Assembly: GCA_963719485.1 (NCBI GenBank)
Contig: OY970387.1
Coordinates: 1,984,001 to 2,048,000 of the forward strand
DNA from: Bog-473 sp963719485
GTDB lineage: Bacteria; Actinomycetota; Acidimicrobiia; Acidimicrobiales; RAAP-2
DNA length: 64,000 bases
Direction of reading: 5' to 3'
Position numbers and translations under genes: made by a program. Of this stretch, positions 44,411-54,292 are shown in pieces. The notes beneath the pieces were generated by a model. It did no database searches. It worked only from the letters and a program-made list of their open reading frames with translations, and was not told where the DNA came from. The first letter of the stretch is position 1, and each line of letters begins with the position of its first letter.

Positions 44411-45995
44411 TGACCGACACCGTGTCGGCGGCCAGGGCCTCTTTGAGCATGGGGAGAAGATCACCTGCGGCAGCCACCCGGTAGCCCCGCGCCCCGAAGC
44501 TCTCCGCGTAGGCCACGAAGTCGGGATTGGAGAATCCGACCTCGACGTGATGACCGAGCTCGAGGTCCATCTTCCAGCCGATCAGCCCGTACGCGTCGTC
44601 CTCCCAGATGAGGACGGCCAGAGGGATGTGCTCCCGGAGAGCAGTCTCGATCTCCTGGGAATTCATGAGGAACGCCCCGTCCCCGACTGCGGCGAGCACC
44701 TTGCGGTCGGGCGCGGCCAGCTTGGCACCGAGCGCGCCGGGCACGGCGAAGGCCATCGTCGAGAGCCCGTTGGAGACCAGGCAGGTATTGGGTTCGTAGG
44801 TGGGGTACAGGCGGGCCATCCACATCTTTACGGCACCGGTGTCGGCCAGGACGATGTCGGAGCGGCCGAGAGCGGCTCGCGTGTCCGCCACGACTCGCTG
44901 GGGCTTGAGCGGAAAGCTGTCGTCCGCTGCCCCTTGGGCCAATTCGTCGGCCAGGAGACGCCGGATCTTCTCCCCCCTCGTGCCCTGGTCGAAGCGGCGG
45001 GTGGTCGCCTCGCCCAGCGCGGCCAGGGTGTGGCCGATGTCGGCCTGGATCCCCACCTCGACGTCGTAACGGGCGTCCACTTCTGCGGGGACGCGGCTCA
45101 GGTGGATGATCTGCTTGTCCCCGCCGGGGTTGATCCGGACGGGGTCGAATTCCTGCAGTTCGTACCCGACGCTGATGATCACGTCCGCATCGTCGAACCC
45201 GAAGTTGACATAGTCGTGACTCATGAACCCGACGGCACCGAGTGAGTACGGGTGATCGTCGGGGAAGACGCCCTTGCCATGAAAGGTGGTCGCCACCGGG
45301 AGGCTGAGCAGCTCGGAGAATCGCAGTAGTGCGTCTGCCGCGCCCGAGCGGGCGGCTCCGTGCCCGGCCAGGATGATGGGTCGCTGGCTCGCGTCGAGCA
45401 CCGCGGCCGCCCGTGCGATCTGCGAGGGCGACGGTTCGTCGGCGCGGGGTGTGTTGACCTCCAGCGGCGTCAGCTCGTCGGGGACGAACGCGGCCTCGAC
45501 GTCCTCGGGCACGCCAAGGTACACGGATCCGGGCCGCTCGGTCTGGGCGAGCTTGAACGCCTTGCGGATCATCTCGGGAATGGAGCCGGGGGTCAGGATG
45601 AGGTCCGCCCACTTGGTCACCGGGGAGAACATGGACACCAGGTCGACGCTCTGGTGCGATTCCTTGTAGATCCGGTTGAGTCCGACCTGGGCGGAGAGGG
45701 CCAGGACCGGAGTGCTGTTGGTGTAGGCATCGGCCGTTCCCAAGAGCAGATTGATGGCGCCGGGCCCCAGGGTGGCCGAGCAGACTCCGGCCCTGCCGGT
45801 CAGGCGGCCGTGGATCTCAGCCATGAACGACGCCGCCTGCTCGTGGCGGACCAGGACGTAGCGAATGGAGGATCGGGACAACGCATCGGTGAGGTGGATG
45901 TTCTCCTCACCCGGGATGCCGAACACACAACTGACACCCTCGTGCTCGAGGCACCGCACGAGGAGTTCAGCGGCACGCCGTCGAGCTTCAGCCAC
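44361..45995 (-). CDS. Acetolactate-synthase-like ThDP enzyme (large subunit type)
   Basis: 544 residues. Catalytic Glu in CVFGIPGEENI, ThDP motif GDGAFLMNSQEIETAL...WEDDAYG near the end, and the FAD-region segment TKWADLI. Closest to catabolic AlsS-type acetolactate synthase that makes acetolactate from pyruvate, but other decarboxylases of the family are possible. No small regulatory subunit nearby. GTG at VAEARRRAAEL is used; the longer start adds 75 low-complexity residues that overlap the divergent gene. Weak ribosome site. Confidence 0.85.
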   Translation of the reverse strand: MAEARRRAAELLVRCLEHEGVSCVFGIPGEENIHLTDALSRSSIRYVLVRHEQAASFMAEIHGRLTGRAGVCSATLGPGAINLLLGTADAYTNSTPVLALSAQVGLNRIYKESHQSVDLVSMFSPVTKWADLILTPGSIPEMIRKAFKLAQTERPGSVYLGVPEDVEAAFVPDELTPLEVNTPRADEPSPSQIARAAAVLDASQRPIILAGHGAARSGAADALLRFSELLSLPVATTFHGKGVFPDDHPYSLGAVGFMSHDYVNFGFDDADVIISVGYELQEFDPVRINPGGDKQIIHLSRVPAEVDARYDVEVGIQADIGHTLAALGEATTRRFDQGTRGEKIRRLLADELAQGAADDSFPLKPQRVVADTRAALGRSDIVLADTGAVKMWMARLYPTYEPNTCLVSNGLSTMAFAVPGALGAKLAAPDRKVLAAVGDGAFLMNSQEIETALREHIPLAVLIWEDDAYGLIGWKMDLELGHHVEVGFSNPDFVAYAESFGARGYRVAAAGDLLPMLKEALAADTVSVITCPVDYTEISASPTH

Positions 45996-46105
45996 GCACG
46001 GAGCGTACCGAATGCCGGGAAGCCGGCAAGCGAAACCGTGGGCGTCCGGAAGTTCCTCCCCGCCTGAGGATGCAGCGGGCGTTCCCGTCTCGTTAGGGTC
46101 GGCAC

Positions 46106-47603
46106 ATGGGTCGCGAGGTGGTGACGGGGTACTGCTGGCCGCAATCAGTGGCCCCGGGCGGGCGGGTCGGTCTGCACCTGTCGTCCTCCGCTGGACGGGC
46201 GGTGCGGGTCGAGGTGGCACGCATCGGAGGGAGGCGGGACGTCGTCTTCCGCTCGGAGGCGGTCCCCGCCGACGAACACGAGACGCCGAAGGATGCTGCC
46301 TCGAAGGGGTGCGGCTGGCCGGTCGCCCTGACGTTGGAGGTCGACCCGACGTGGCGGTCGGGCTACTACGAGGTCGTCATGGAGATCGACGTCGGCGAGA
46401 AGGTGCGGCGCGACTACGCGTTCTTCGTCGTCCGTCCGTCCCCGGGCGCGCGGATCGTCGTCGCGCTGGCGACCAACACGTGGCACGCCTACAACGACTT
46501 CGGTGGACCCAACCTGTACACCGGCGGCACCCACGTCGCCATGCAGCGGCCGATGGCGGCGGGCTACCTGTACAAACCGCCGGGCAAGGGCCGCCGCGTG
46601 ACGGCGACGGGCGAGCCCGATCCGCAGAACGCCGCGCATGTCGGCTACATCCAGATCAACCATCTCTCGGGCTACGCCGGCTCGGCCGGCTGGCCGGACT
46701 GGGAGCTGCCGTTCATGGAGTGGGCCGAACGCGAGGGGTTCGAAGATCGGCGTCTGCACCAATGCTGATCTGGAAGAACACCCCGAGGTGCTGGACGGAG
46801 CCGGCTTGTATCTCTCGGTCGGTCACGATGAGTACTGGTCGGGCGGGATGCGTGACACGGTCGAAGCGTTCATCGCGGGTGGCGGCAACGCTGCGTTCTT
46901 CTCCGGCAACACATCGCTGTGGCAGGTGCGCATCGAGGGTGACGATCACGACGTCATGGTGGGCTACAAGGCCTTCTTCAAGAACGATCCGCTGATGGGA
47001 ACCGCGAGCGAAGCGGCGGTCACGACGTTCTGGTCCGATGTCGTCGTCGACCGTCCCGAGAACTCCATGACCGGTGTCTCCTTCACCCGAGGGGGCTACC
47101 ACCGCATCGGTCGCAACGTGACCGCGGGACTCGGCGGCTACACGGTGCACCGCCCGGGTCACTGGATCTTCGACGGCACCGGGCTCGGCTACGGCGACGT
47201 GCTCGGCGCCGGCCCGACGGCGGTCGGCTACGAGTGCGACGGGTGCGTGTTCACCTACCGGGACGGACTGCCGTACCCGACCGGCGAGGACGGCACGCCC
47301 GCAACCTTCGAGATCCTGGGCACGTGCCCGACGCAGCACTTCACGCGGGAGACGGCGCCCCGTCCCCCCAAAGCGGGCGAGCCGAGCGAGTTGGAGTACA
47401 TCGCGTCACGCGTGTTCGGCACCCGTGATCCCGAGGCGATGGAACGCATCCGTCACGGCCACGCGGTGCTGGGTGCCTACACGAACGAGGCGGGCGCCAC
47501 GGTGGTCACCTCGGGGTCGACCGACTGGGCCCACGGGCTGGCCGGGAGAGATCCCCAGATCGAACACATCACCCGCAACATCCTGACTCGGTTGGGGTCC
47601 TGA
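46106..47603 (+). pseudogene. N,N-dimethylformamidase large-subunit-like protein, frameshifted
   Basis: Two frames give one family: residues to FMEWAEREGF in the first (stop at 46768), and KIGVCTNADLEEHPEV onward in a +1 frame to 47603. One extra base near 46742 joins them. Together ~500 residues, as in the C-terminal domain of dimethylformamidase-like proteins, with the iron-site-like GHDEYWS and a Gly-Gly-rich core. Hydrolyses amides such as formamides in known members. Cause could be sequencing error, real decay or programmed shift. Divergent from the acetolactate-synthase gene. Confidence 0.75.
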
Positions 47604-47648
47604 CCGCAGGCCAGGAAGCTTTGGGGGCTTCTCCGTGTTGTACCCGCC

Positions 47649-48659
47649 ATGGTTCCGCTTTCCGTGCTCGACCTCGCGACCGTGGCGACGGGTTCGACCC
47701 CGGCCCAAGCCCTGCGGGAGACGGTGCAGGTGGCAGTGGAGGCAGAGCGACTCGGTTACCGCCGCTTGTGGGTCGCCGAGCATCACGGGATGCCGGCGGT
47801 GGCCAGCTCGGCCCCGGCCGTGCTCATTGCCCACCTGGCCGATGCGACCTCCACCCTTCGTGTGGGCGCGGGCGGCGTCATGCTGCCGAATCACGCCCCG
47901 CTCGTGGTGGCCGAGCAGTTCGGCACCCTGGAGGCGTTGCACCCCGGGAGGATCGACCTCGGGCTCGGGCGCGCTCCGGGCACCGACCCGGTGACGATCC
48001 GGGCGCTCCGGCGCTCGCCGGAGATGCAGGCGGACACCTTTCCCGATGACGTCGTCGAGCTGATCAATTATCTCCTGCCCGCCGAGGGTGCGCCGAGCCA
48101 CCCGTCAGCGAATCCGGGTCGTGGCTACCTTCCCGAGGTGTGGTTGCTCGGTTCGTCCCTCTTCAGCGCACAACTGGCTGGTCTCCTCGGCCTTCCGTTC
48201 TCGTTCGCCTACCACTTCGCCCCCAAGCTCCTCGATGCTGCGTTGACCACCTACCGGTCGAACTTCCGCCCCTCGGTGCTGCACACCGAGCCCAGGGCCA
48301 TGGTGGCCGTCTCCGTGCTGTGCGCGCCGAGCGAGAGCGAAGCCCGCTGGCTCTCGGGCTCGACCGCACTGAGCATCCTGCAGTTACGGACCGGCCGTTT
48401 AGGCCCGCTGCCCTCCCCGGAGGAGGCGGCGGACTACCCGTTCACCCCGGCAGAGCAGGCGGTCGTCGACGAGGCCATGTCGACCCATCTGATCGGTGAC
48501 CCTGACACCGTGACCGAGGGCCTCCGGCAGCTGCAGGACCGTACCGGGGCCGACGAGATCATGCTCTCGACCCGGTCCCATTCCTATGAGGGCCGGGTGC
48601 AGTCCCTCTCCCTGATCGCCCGGAGCTGCGGGATGGTCCCTCAGCCTGCGACGCGCTGA
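47649..48659 (+). CDS. LLM-class flavin-dependent oxidoreductase
   Basis: 336 residues, luciferase-like TIM barrel. LSVLDLATVATGSTP, GYRRLWVAEHHGMP, GAGGVMLPNHAPLVVAEQFGTLEALHPGRIDLGLGRAPG are the typical MsnO8-type motifs. Uses FMNH2 or F420; in this kind of genome F420 is possible. Ends three bases before the convergent hydantoinase gene. Substrate unknown. Confidence 0.88.
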   Translation: MVPLSVLDLATVATGSTPAQALRETVQVAVEAERLGYRRLWVAEHHGMPAVASSAPAVLIAHLADATSTLRVGAGGVMLPNHAPLVVAEQFGTLEALHPGRIDLGLGRAPGTDPVTIRALRRSPEMQADTFPDDVVELINYLLPAEGAPSHPSANPGRGYLPEVWLLGSSLFSAQLAGLLGLPFSFAYHFAPKLLDAALTTYRSNFRPSVLHTEPRAMVAVSVLCAPSESEARWLSGSTALSILQLRTGRLGPLPSPEEAADYPFTPAEQAVVDEAMSTHLIGDPDTVTEGLRQLQDRTGADEIMLSTRSHSYEGRVQSLSLIARSCGMVPQPATR

Positions 48660-48661
48660 TC

Positions 48662-50746
48662 TCAGGCGGGCGCGACGTCGATGAGGATGTCGCCGTTGGG
48701 CCGCATCCGCGCCTCGTCGCCGGGAGCGAGCACAACGGTCGTGAACCGACTCTGGATGAGAGCGGGGCCCACGACGGGCGCACCAGGACGCAGCGCGTCG
48801 CCGTCGTAGACGGAGGTGCGGTCGTGCCAGGCGTCACCGACGTAGACCCTGCGCTGTCCGATCGGCTCCACCCCGCCGGCCTCGTCGAGGTGCACGTCCT
48901 CGGGTTGCTCGACCAGCCCCGTGGCAATCAGCCTGACGCCGCGCACGACCGGCTCCTGTGAACGAGCCTCGATCAACCGGGCCTCCTCGTTCCGGCGATG
49001 AAACTCGCCGACGGCCGCTTCGAGCGCCCGTTGGCTGATCGGCTGCCCATCCTCCTTGTCGATGGGGATGGCGACGTCGAACGTCTGCCCCGGGTACACC
49101 ATGTTGAGCCGCCACTCGAACTCCCGGCGGGCCGCGGCGATGCCCGCGGCCTCCAGGGCGTCCTCGGCTGCGGTGGCGAGTTCGTCAGCCAGATTCGAGA
49201 GGGTCCCGAGGTCGATCTGCCGCCAGTCGCCCAGGAACGTGCGGGCGTCGTCGACGACGTGGTTGGCCGTGAGGAGACCGAGGGCGGAGAACGCCGCTGC
49301 GGCCCGAGGCACGAGCACCCGGCGCATGCCGAGCAGCGCGGCCTGGCGGGCGGCGTGCAGCGCACCCATGCCACCGAAGGCGATGAGATCGAGGTCGCGG
49401 GGATCGGCACCGGCGAGGGAGAGCATGCGGCGGACGGCGTCGCACATGTGCGCATCGATGATCGCCACGGTGGCGACCGCCGCCTCCTCGGCGTCGAGCC
49501 CCAGGGGCTCGCCGACGGTCGCCAGGGCCTTCCGGGCCCCGTCAGCATCGAGGGAGAGGCGCCCGCTCCAGAAGGCAGCGGGGTCGAGTCGGCCGAGCAC
49601 GAGGTCCGCGTCGGTGACGGTCGGCTCCGTTCCACCCCGTCCGTAACACACGGGTCCGGGGATGCTCCCGGCCGATTCGGGCCCGACGGTGAGCGTGCCG
49701 GACCGGGAGCGGCTGAGGGAGCCGCCGCCCGCGCCGATGGAGTGCACGTCGACCATGGGGAGGGCGATGCAGTAGCGGTGCCGCCAGTTCCAGTCGGTCT
49801 TCACCTCGGGTCGGCCGTCCCGGATCAGGCAGACGTCGTAACTCGTGCCGCCCATGTCGACACTGACCACGTCGCCGAGACCGGCGGCGGCCGCGGCGCG
49901 CGCCGCCGCCACGACCCCACCGGTGGGCCCGGAGCCGATGGTGGCCAGCGGCCGGTTCTTGGTCGCTCGGGGCGTGGCGACCCCGCCGGAGCTGGTGGCC
50001 AGGAGGAGCTCCTCCGCGAAGCCCGCGTCCGCCAGGCGCGACTCCAGTCGCTCCAGGTAGCGGACGATCGGTGGCCCCACGAAGGCGTTGACGAGCGTCG
50101 TGGACGTGCGCTCGAACTCGGGGGGCTTGGGCCAGACCTCGTGGGACAGCGAGACCAGCTCGACGTCGGGGTACTCCTGAAGGATGAGCTCCCGGGCGCG
50201 CAGCTCGTGGCTGGGGTTCAGGTAGCTGTGCAGGAAGCACACGGCAATGGAGGTGACGCCGAAGGCACGCAGCCGTGCCGTCGCCTTGCGCACGCCCTCC
50301 TCGTCGAGCTCGAGGTCCACCGTCCCTTCGCTCGTCACGCGCTCCGTGATCTCCAGCCGCACCCGGCGGCGCGCGATGGGCTCCGGGGCCGGGTAGCTGG
50401 GGTCCCAGATGTCCTCTTTGAAGCAGCGCCGCATCTCGATCTCGTCGCGGAATCCCTCGGTGACCAGCAGCCCGGTCGGGGCCCCCGACATCTGAATCAT
50501 CGTGTTGTCGGCCGCCGTGGTGCCGTGCACGATGGACTCGCAGCGGGCGAGCAGTGCCGTCACATCGGCGAGCTTCTCCGCCTCGGCCAGGCGGGCGATG
50601 CCGGCGAGCACGCCGTCGGACTGGTCATCCGGGGTCGTCGGGGTCTTCTCCAGGAGGATGGAGCCATCCGGACGGAGGAGCACGCAGTCGGTGAAGGTGC
50701 CTCCGACGTCGACGCCGATCCGGTAACGCGACCCCTCGGCGCTCAT
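48662..50746 (-). CDS. Hydantoinase/oxoprolinase subunit A
   Basis: 694 residues. Begins RIGVDVGGTFTDCVLL, the ATP-binding actin-like start of HyuA, and has VSVDMGGTSYDVCLI in the middle and a C-terminal beta domain. Cleaves cyclic amides such as hydantoins, 5-oxoproline or, in caprolactam- and acetone-type relatives, other ketone/amide substrates with ATP. ATGA overlap with the B subunit. Strand opposite to the LLM gene. Confidence 0.92.
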   Translation of the reverse strand: MSAEGSRYRIGVDVGGTFTDCVLLRPDGSILLEKTPTTPDDQSDGVLAGIARLAEAEKLADVTALLARCESIVHGTTAADNTMIQMSGAPTGLLVTEGFRDEIEMRRCFKEDIWDPSYPAPEPIARRRVRLEITERVTSEGTVDLELDEEGVRKATARLRAFGVTSIAVCFLHSYLNPSHELRARELILQEYPDVELVSLSHEVWPKPPEFERTSTTLVNAFVGPPIVRYLERLESRLADAGFAEELLLATSSGGVATPRATKNRPLATIGSGPTGGVVAAARAAAAAGLGDVVSVDMGGTSYDVCLIRDGRPEVKTDWNWRHRYCIALPMVDVHSIGAGGGSLSRSRSGTLTVGPESAGSIPGPVCYGRGGTEPTVTDADLVLGRLDPAAFWSGRLSLDADGARKALATVGEPLGLDAEEAAVATVAIIDAHMCDAVRRMLSLAGADPRDLDLIAFGGMGALHAARQAALLGMRRVLVPRAAAAFSALGLLTANHVVDDARTFLGDWRQIDLGTLSNLADELATAAEDALEAAGIAAARREFEWRLNMVYPGQTFDVAIPIDKEDGQPISQRALEAAVGEFHRRNEEARLIEARSQEPVVRGVRLIATGLVEQPEDVHLDEAGGVEPIGQRRVYVGDAWHDRTSVYDGDALRPGAPVVGPALIQSRFTTVVLAPGDEARMRPNGDILIDVAPA

Positions 50747-52518
50747 GCTGACGCCCCCCCGTTGGCCCGTTCCACGCGCAGTTGCTTCGTGGCCTCGTAG
50801 TCGAGGGCGAGGTCCATGGCTTCGAGCGTGCCGGTGATCACGACCCCGTAGTCACGCCGGGAGCCCTCGACCGAGACGTATTCGTCCCAGACGTCGTCGA
50901 GCACGGCTTCGACGTCCCGCTCGAGGGGGTCGCCCCAGCCTCCGCCTCCGCCGAAGTCGTAGACGAGTTGGTCTCCCGTCTCGAGGAGGTGCGCCGTGAC
51001 GACGGGGGAGACCACGACGGCGCGCTCCGTCCCCTTGCTCACCACGCAGACGTCGGGGCTCCCGGGCAGACCGCCGGCGATGCCGGGGTGGAGGTGCCGC
51101 TGGTTCACGCAGTACTGGCTGACCGAGGTCGGCGTGCGCGCCTCCTTGACGAAGTGGCTGCCACAGCCGCCCCGGAACTTCCCCGGCCCCCCGGAGTCCG
51201 TCAGGTAGTTGCGCCCGCGCAGGATGTGCGGGAAGAGCCGCTCGTTGAGCTCGGCCGACGCCTTGATGAGGTTGCCCATCGCAGGGGCGAGGGCCCCCCA
51301 CCCGTCCACGCCCTCGACCGCGTTCACCCATCCGGCGCTGACTTCACCGCCGTGGTCGAAGAAGGGCGATCCTGTGCGGGGGTCGAGGTCCCCCCACATC
51401 TGCCTCGGGCTCCCGAACTTGTAGGTCTGGGGGGCGCAGCGTTCGGGGATGATCTGCGCCATCGCCACCGCGATGGCGTCGCCGACCTCGACGCCGGGGT
51501 GGTGGGTGCCCGAGCTCACGGGCTTGGGCTCGACCGGGTTGAGGCACGAGCCCAGCGGGACGCGCAGCTCCACGCAGTCGAAGAACCCCTCGTTCTTCGG
51601 GATGGACGGGTCCACGAGGCTGGCCAGCTGGGCGATGGCGTTGCCGCGGGTGTTGCCGAAGGTCGACCAGCCGGAGATATAGGGACGGGTGTCGGATCCC
51701 TCGAAGTCGAGGATGAGCCGGTCCGCGTCGACGGTGACCGCGATGTGGACGTGCAGGTCCTCGTTTCCCTGAGGATCGCTGTCGACGTAGATGTCGGCCT
51801 CGTAGGTACCGTCCGGCCAGCCGCGGATCTCGTCGGAGAACCGCGTGCGCGCATCGTCGATGGTGTGCGTGACGGCGGCACGGATGGTGTCGGCGCCCCA
51901 GCGGGTGGCGAGCCCCTGCAGCCGCGCCGCTCCCAGCTGGGCCGCCCCGACCTGGGAGCGGAGATCACCGATGAATCCAGCCAGCCGGTTGTTGGCCCGC
52001 ATGGTGAGGATGACGTCCCGCCGCTCGTGTCCGCCGTCGATGATCTTCAAGAGCGGGTAGCGGGTGCCCTCGCTGTAGACGTCCTTCGCCATGGTGTTGT
52101 AGCCGCCGGGCACGGCCCCCCCGGTGTCACCGTGGTGGCACTGGATGGAGGCCACCAGGAGGAGCTGCCCGTCGTCGTCGAACACCGGAGCAAACACGTT
52201 GAAGTCCGGGAGGTGGCCGCCGCCGTGATACGGGTCGTTGGCGACGATGACGTCGCCGGGCTTGAGCTCGTCCCCGAAGAAGTCGATGGCGAAGCGGACC
52301 GGGAGGGTGCTGGAGAGCATGAACTGCGGAATCCCCACCGACAGCGCCGCCAGGCGGCCCTGGCCGTCGAGGATGGTGGCATTCCGTTCATTGGACTGGT
52401 TGAGGATGGGCGTCGTCGCCGTGCGCGACACGTACGTCGCCATCTCGAAGCAGACGGTCTCCATCGCCGATCTGATGACCTCGGCGGTGACGAGGTCGAT
52501 CTCGACGGTCTCTGACAT
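50743..52518 (-). CDS. Hydantoinase/oxoprolinase subunit B
   Basis: 591 residues. Starts DLVTAEVIRSAMETVCFEMATYVSRTA, with GDVIVANDPYHGGGHLPDF and GGCGSHFVKE, signatures of HyuB. ATG preceded by GGGGGG; longer frame rejected. With subunit A makes the ATP-dependent hydrolase. First gene of the two-gene operon; 254 bases upstream to the divergent msrB. Confidence 0.92.
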   Translation of the reverse strand: MSETVEIDLVTAEVIRSAMETVCFEMATYVSRTATTPILNQSNERNATILDGQGRLAALSVGIPQFMLSSTLPVRFAIDFFGDELKPGDVIVANDPYHGGGHLPDFNVFAPVFDDDGQLLLVASIQCHHGDTGGAVPGGYNTMAKDVYSEGTRYPLLKIIDGGHERRDVILTMRANNRLAGFIGDLRSQVGAAQLGAARLQGLATRWGADTIRAAVTHTIDDARTRFSDEIRGWPDGTYEADIYVDSDPQGNEDLHVHIAVTVDADRLILDFEGSDTRPYISGWSTFGNTRGNAIAQLASLVDPSIPKNEGFFDCVELRVPLGSCLNPVEPKPVSSGTHHPGVEVGDAIAVAMAQIIPERCAPQTYKFGSPRQMWGDLDPRTGSPFFDHGGEVSAGWVNAVEGVDGWGALAPAMGNLIKASAELNERLFPHILRGRNYLTDSGGPGKFRGGCGSHFVKEARTPTSVSQYCVNQRHLHPGIAGGLPGSPDVCVVSKGTERAVVVSPVVTAHLLETGDQLVYDFGGGGGWGDPLERDVEAVLDDVWDEYVSVEGSRRDYGVVITGTLEAMDLALDYEATKQLRVERANGGASA

Positions 52519-52771
52519 GTCCCCCCTTCGGGTGGTCGCAATGAAGGAGAAGGGTACCTGAGCGGTCCAATACCGATTGCCGGTGGGGGATCCGGGCCGG
52601 CCCGGGTCCCGGGCGGGAGGACGGCCTCGGTTCCGCGGTCGCCGGACCCGAATTCGCCCTCCGGGCTGGGGCCAGGTGAGCCCGGGGGAGCGGAAACAAA
52701 GGAAGACACACGGATGTTGGAAGAAGAGAATGAGGACGAGAAGAGCCACCGGAGGGTGGCGAAGGAGTGAG

Positions 52772-53245
52772 ATGACCGATCGTTACCGCAAGGACCCGGA
52801 CGCCGTCGCCAAGCTGACGCCGAGGGAATACGCCGTCACCCAGGAGGCTGCCACAGAGCCCGCCTTTGCCAACGAGTTCTGGGACAAGAAGGAGGCCGGC
52901 ATCTACGTCGACATCGTCTCGGGGGAGCCTCTGTTCGCCTCGCTCAAGAAGTTCGACAGCGGGTGTGGATGGCCGAGCTTCACGGTGCCGCTCGACCCGG
53001 CCAACGTCGTGGAGAAGCAGGATGCGACCCACGGCATGATCCGGACCGAGGTCCGCTCGGCCCATGGGGACAGCCACCTGGGCCACGTCTTCAACGATGG
53101 CCCTCCTGAGGAGGGTGGCCTGCGTTATTGCATCAACTCGGCCGCGTTGCGCTTCGTGCCCTACGAGGATCTCGAGGCCGAGGGTTACGGTGAGTACACG
53201 AAGCTCTTCGATGGGGGAGCGACCAAGGAGGAGGTGGCCCAGTGA
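52772..53245 (+). CDS. msrB: Peptide methionine sulfoxide reductase MsrB
   Basis: 157 residues. SGCGWPSF, RSAHGDSHLGHVF and the catalytic Cys in GGLRYCINSAALRF are all there. The four zinc Cys of many MsrB proteins (two CxxC) are absent, a normal variant. Repairs Met-R-sulfoxide in proteins. GAAGGAG just before the ATG. Overlaps msrA (GTGA). Confidence 0.93.
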   Translation: MTDRYRKDPDAVAKLTPREYAVTQEAATEPAFANEFWDKKEAGIYVDIVSGEPLFASLKKFDSGCGWPSFTVPLDPANVVEKQDATHGMIRTEVRSAHGDSHLGHVFNDGPPEEGGLRYCINSAALRFVPYEDLEAEGYGEYTKLFDGGATKEEVAQ

Positions 53246-53763
53246 GCGCCACGACAGAGAAGGCGATTTTGGCCGGCGGGTGCTTCTGGGGGATGCAGGA
53301 CCTCATTCGCAAGCGCCCCGGTGTGCTCTCCACGAGGGTCGGCTACACCGGCGGCGACGTCCCCAATGCCACGTACCGCAACCACGGGAACCATGCCGAG
53401 GCGATCGAGATCACGTTCGACCCGGCCGTGACCTCCTACCGGGAGCTGCTCGAGTTCTTCTTCCAGATCCACGATCCGACGACGAGGAACCGCCAGGGCA
53501 ACGACATCGGGGCCAGCTACCGGTCGGCGATCTTCTACGTCGACGACGAGCAGCGCCGGGTGGCCGAGGACACCATCGCCGACGTCGAGGCCTCCGGGCT
53601 CTGGCCCGGCAAGGTCGTGACCGAGGTCGAGCCGGCAGGACCCTTCTGGGAGGCGGAGCCCGAGCACCAGGACTACCTGGAGCACTACCCCAACGGGTAC
53701 ACGTGCCACTTCCCGCGCCCGGGTTGGGTGCTGCCCCGGCGGCGCGACGCCATCGCCGGGTAG
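53242..53763 (+). CDS. msrA: Peptide methionine sulfoxide reductase MsrA
   Basis: 173 residues with the GCFWG active site at residues ~13-17, GYTGG, HAEAIEITFDP and EHQDYLE. Repairs Met-S-sulfoxide. GTG overlaps the msrB stop. Together the two genes cover both sulfoxide epimers. Confidence 0.94.
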   Translation: MSATTEKAILAGGCFWGMQDLIRKRPGVLSTRVGYTGGDVPNATYRNHGNHAEAIEITFDPAVTSYRELLEFFFQIHDPTTRNRQGNDIGASYRSAIFYVDDEQRRVAEDTIADVEASGLWPGKVVTEVEPAGPFWEAEPEHQDYLEHYPNGYTCHFPRPGWVLPRRRDAIAG

Positions 53764-53825
53764 GGAGACCAGGCGGATCTGCCGCCGCGCCGCCCCCCTA
53801 TGCTCCGGCGAGGAGCGTGTGAACC

Positions 53826-54170
53826 ATGGCCGACGAACGGATCAACCCGGCAGCGGAGCCCAGCGGGGACGGGTGCGTCGAGTGCGACGCGGTCAACGGG
53901 TGGTGGCTGCACCTCCGTCGGTGTGCCGCGTGCGGGCACATCGGCTGTTGCGACAGTTCGCCCGCCCAGCACGCCAGCGCGCACGCCAAGCAGAGCGGCC
54001 ACCCCATCGTCCGGAGCTTCGAGCCGGGTGAGGACTGGTTCTGGGACTACGAGAGCGATCAGTACTACGAGGGACCCGAGCTGGCGCCGCCGGAGCATCA
54101 CCCGCTCAGCCAGCCCACCCCCGGTCCGGCCGGCCGGGTCCCCGCGGACTGGCAGCAACACCTGCACTGA
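53826..54170 (+). CDS. UBP-type zinc-finger protein
   Basis: 114 residues. CVECDAVNGWWLHLRRCAACGHIGCCDSS...HASAHAKQSGHP is the ZnF-UBP pattern of Cys/His pairs, known in bacteria as small stand-alone proteins. Downstream Asp/Glu/Tyr-rich tail (ESDQYYEGPELAPPEHH). Follows msrA by 62 bases on the same strand, so it may share the oxidative-stress setting. Confidence 0.85.
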   Translation: MADERINPAAEPSGDGCVECDAVNGWWLHLRRCAACGHIGCCDSSPAQHASAHAKQSGHPIVRSFEPGEDWFWDYESDQYYEGPELAPPEHHPLSQPTPGPAGRVPADWQQHLH

Positions 54171-54292
54171 CGCCACGGCCGGGTCCGTCGCACGGTCGTC
54201 CGACTGGAGAGATCGGGCGCCTGCACACGTATCCTGCAGAGAGGTGAGCGGCGCCGTCCGGGGCCGTTGACCGACATCGATCGGAGGTTCTC

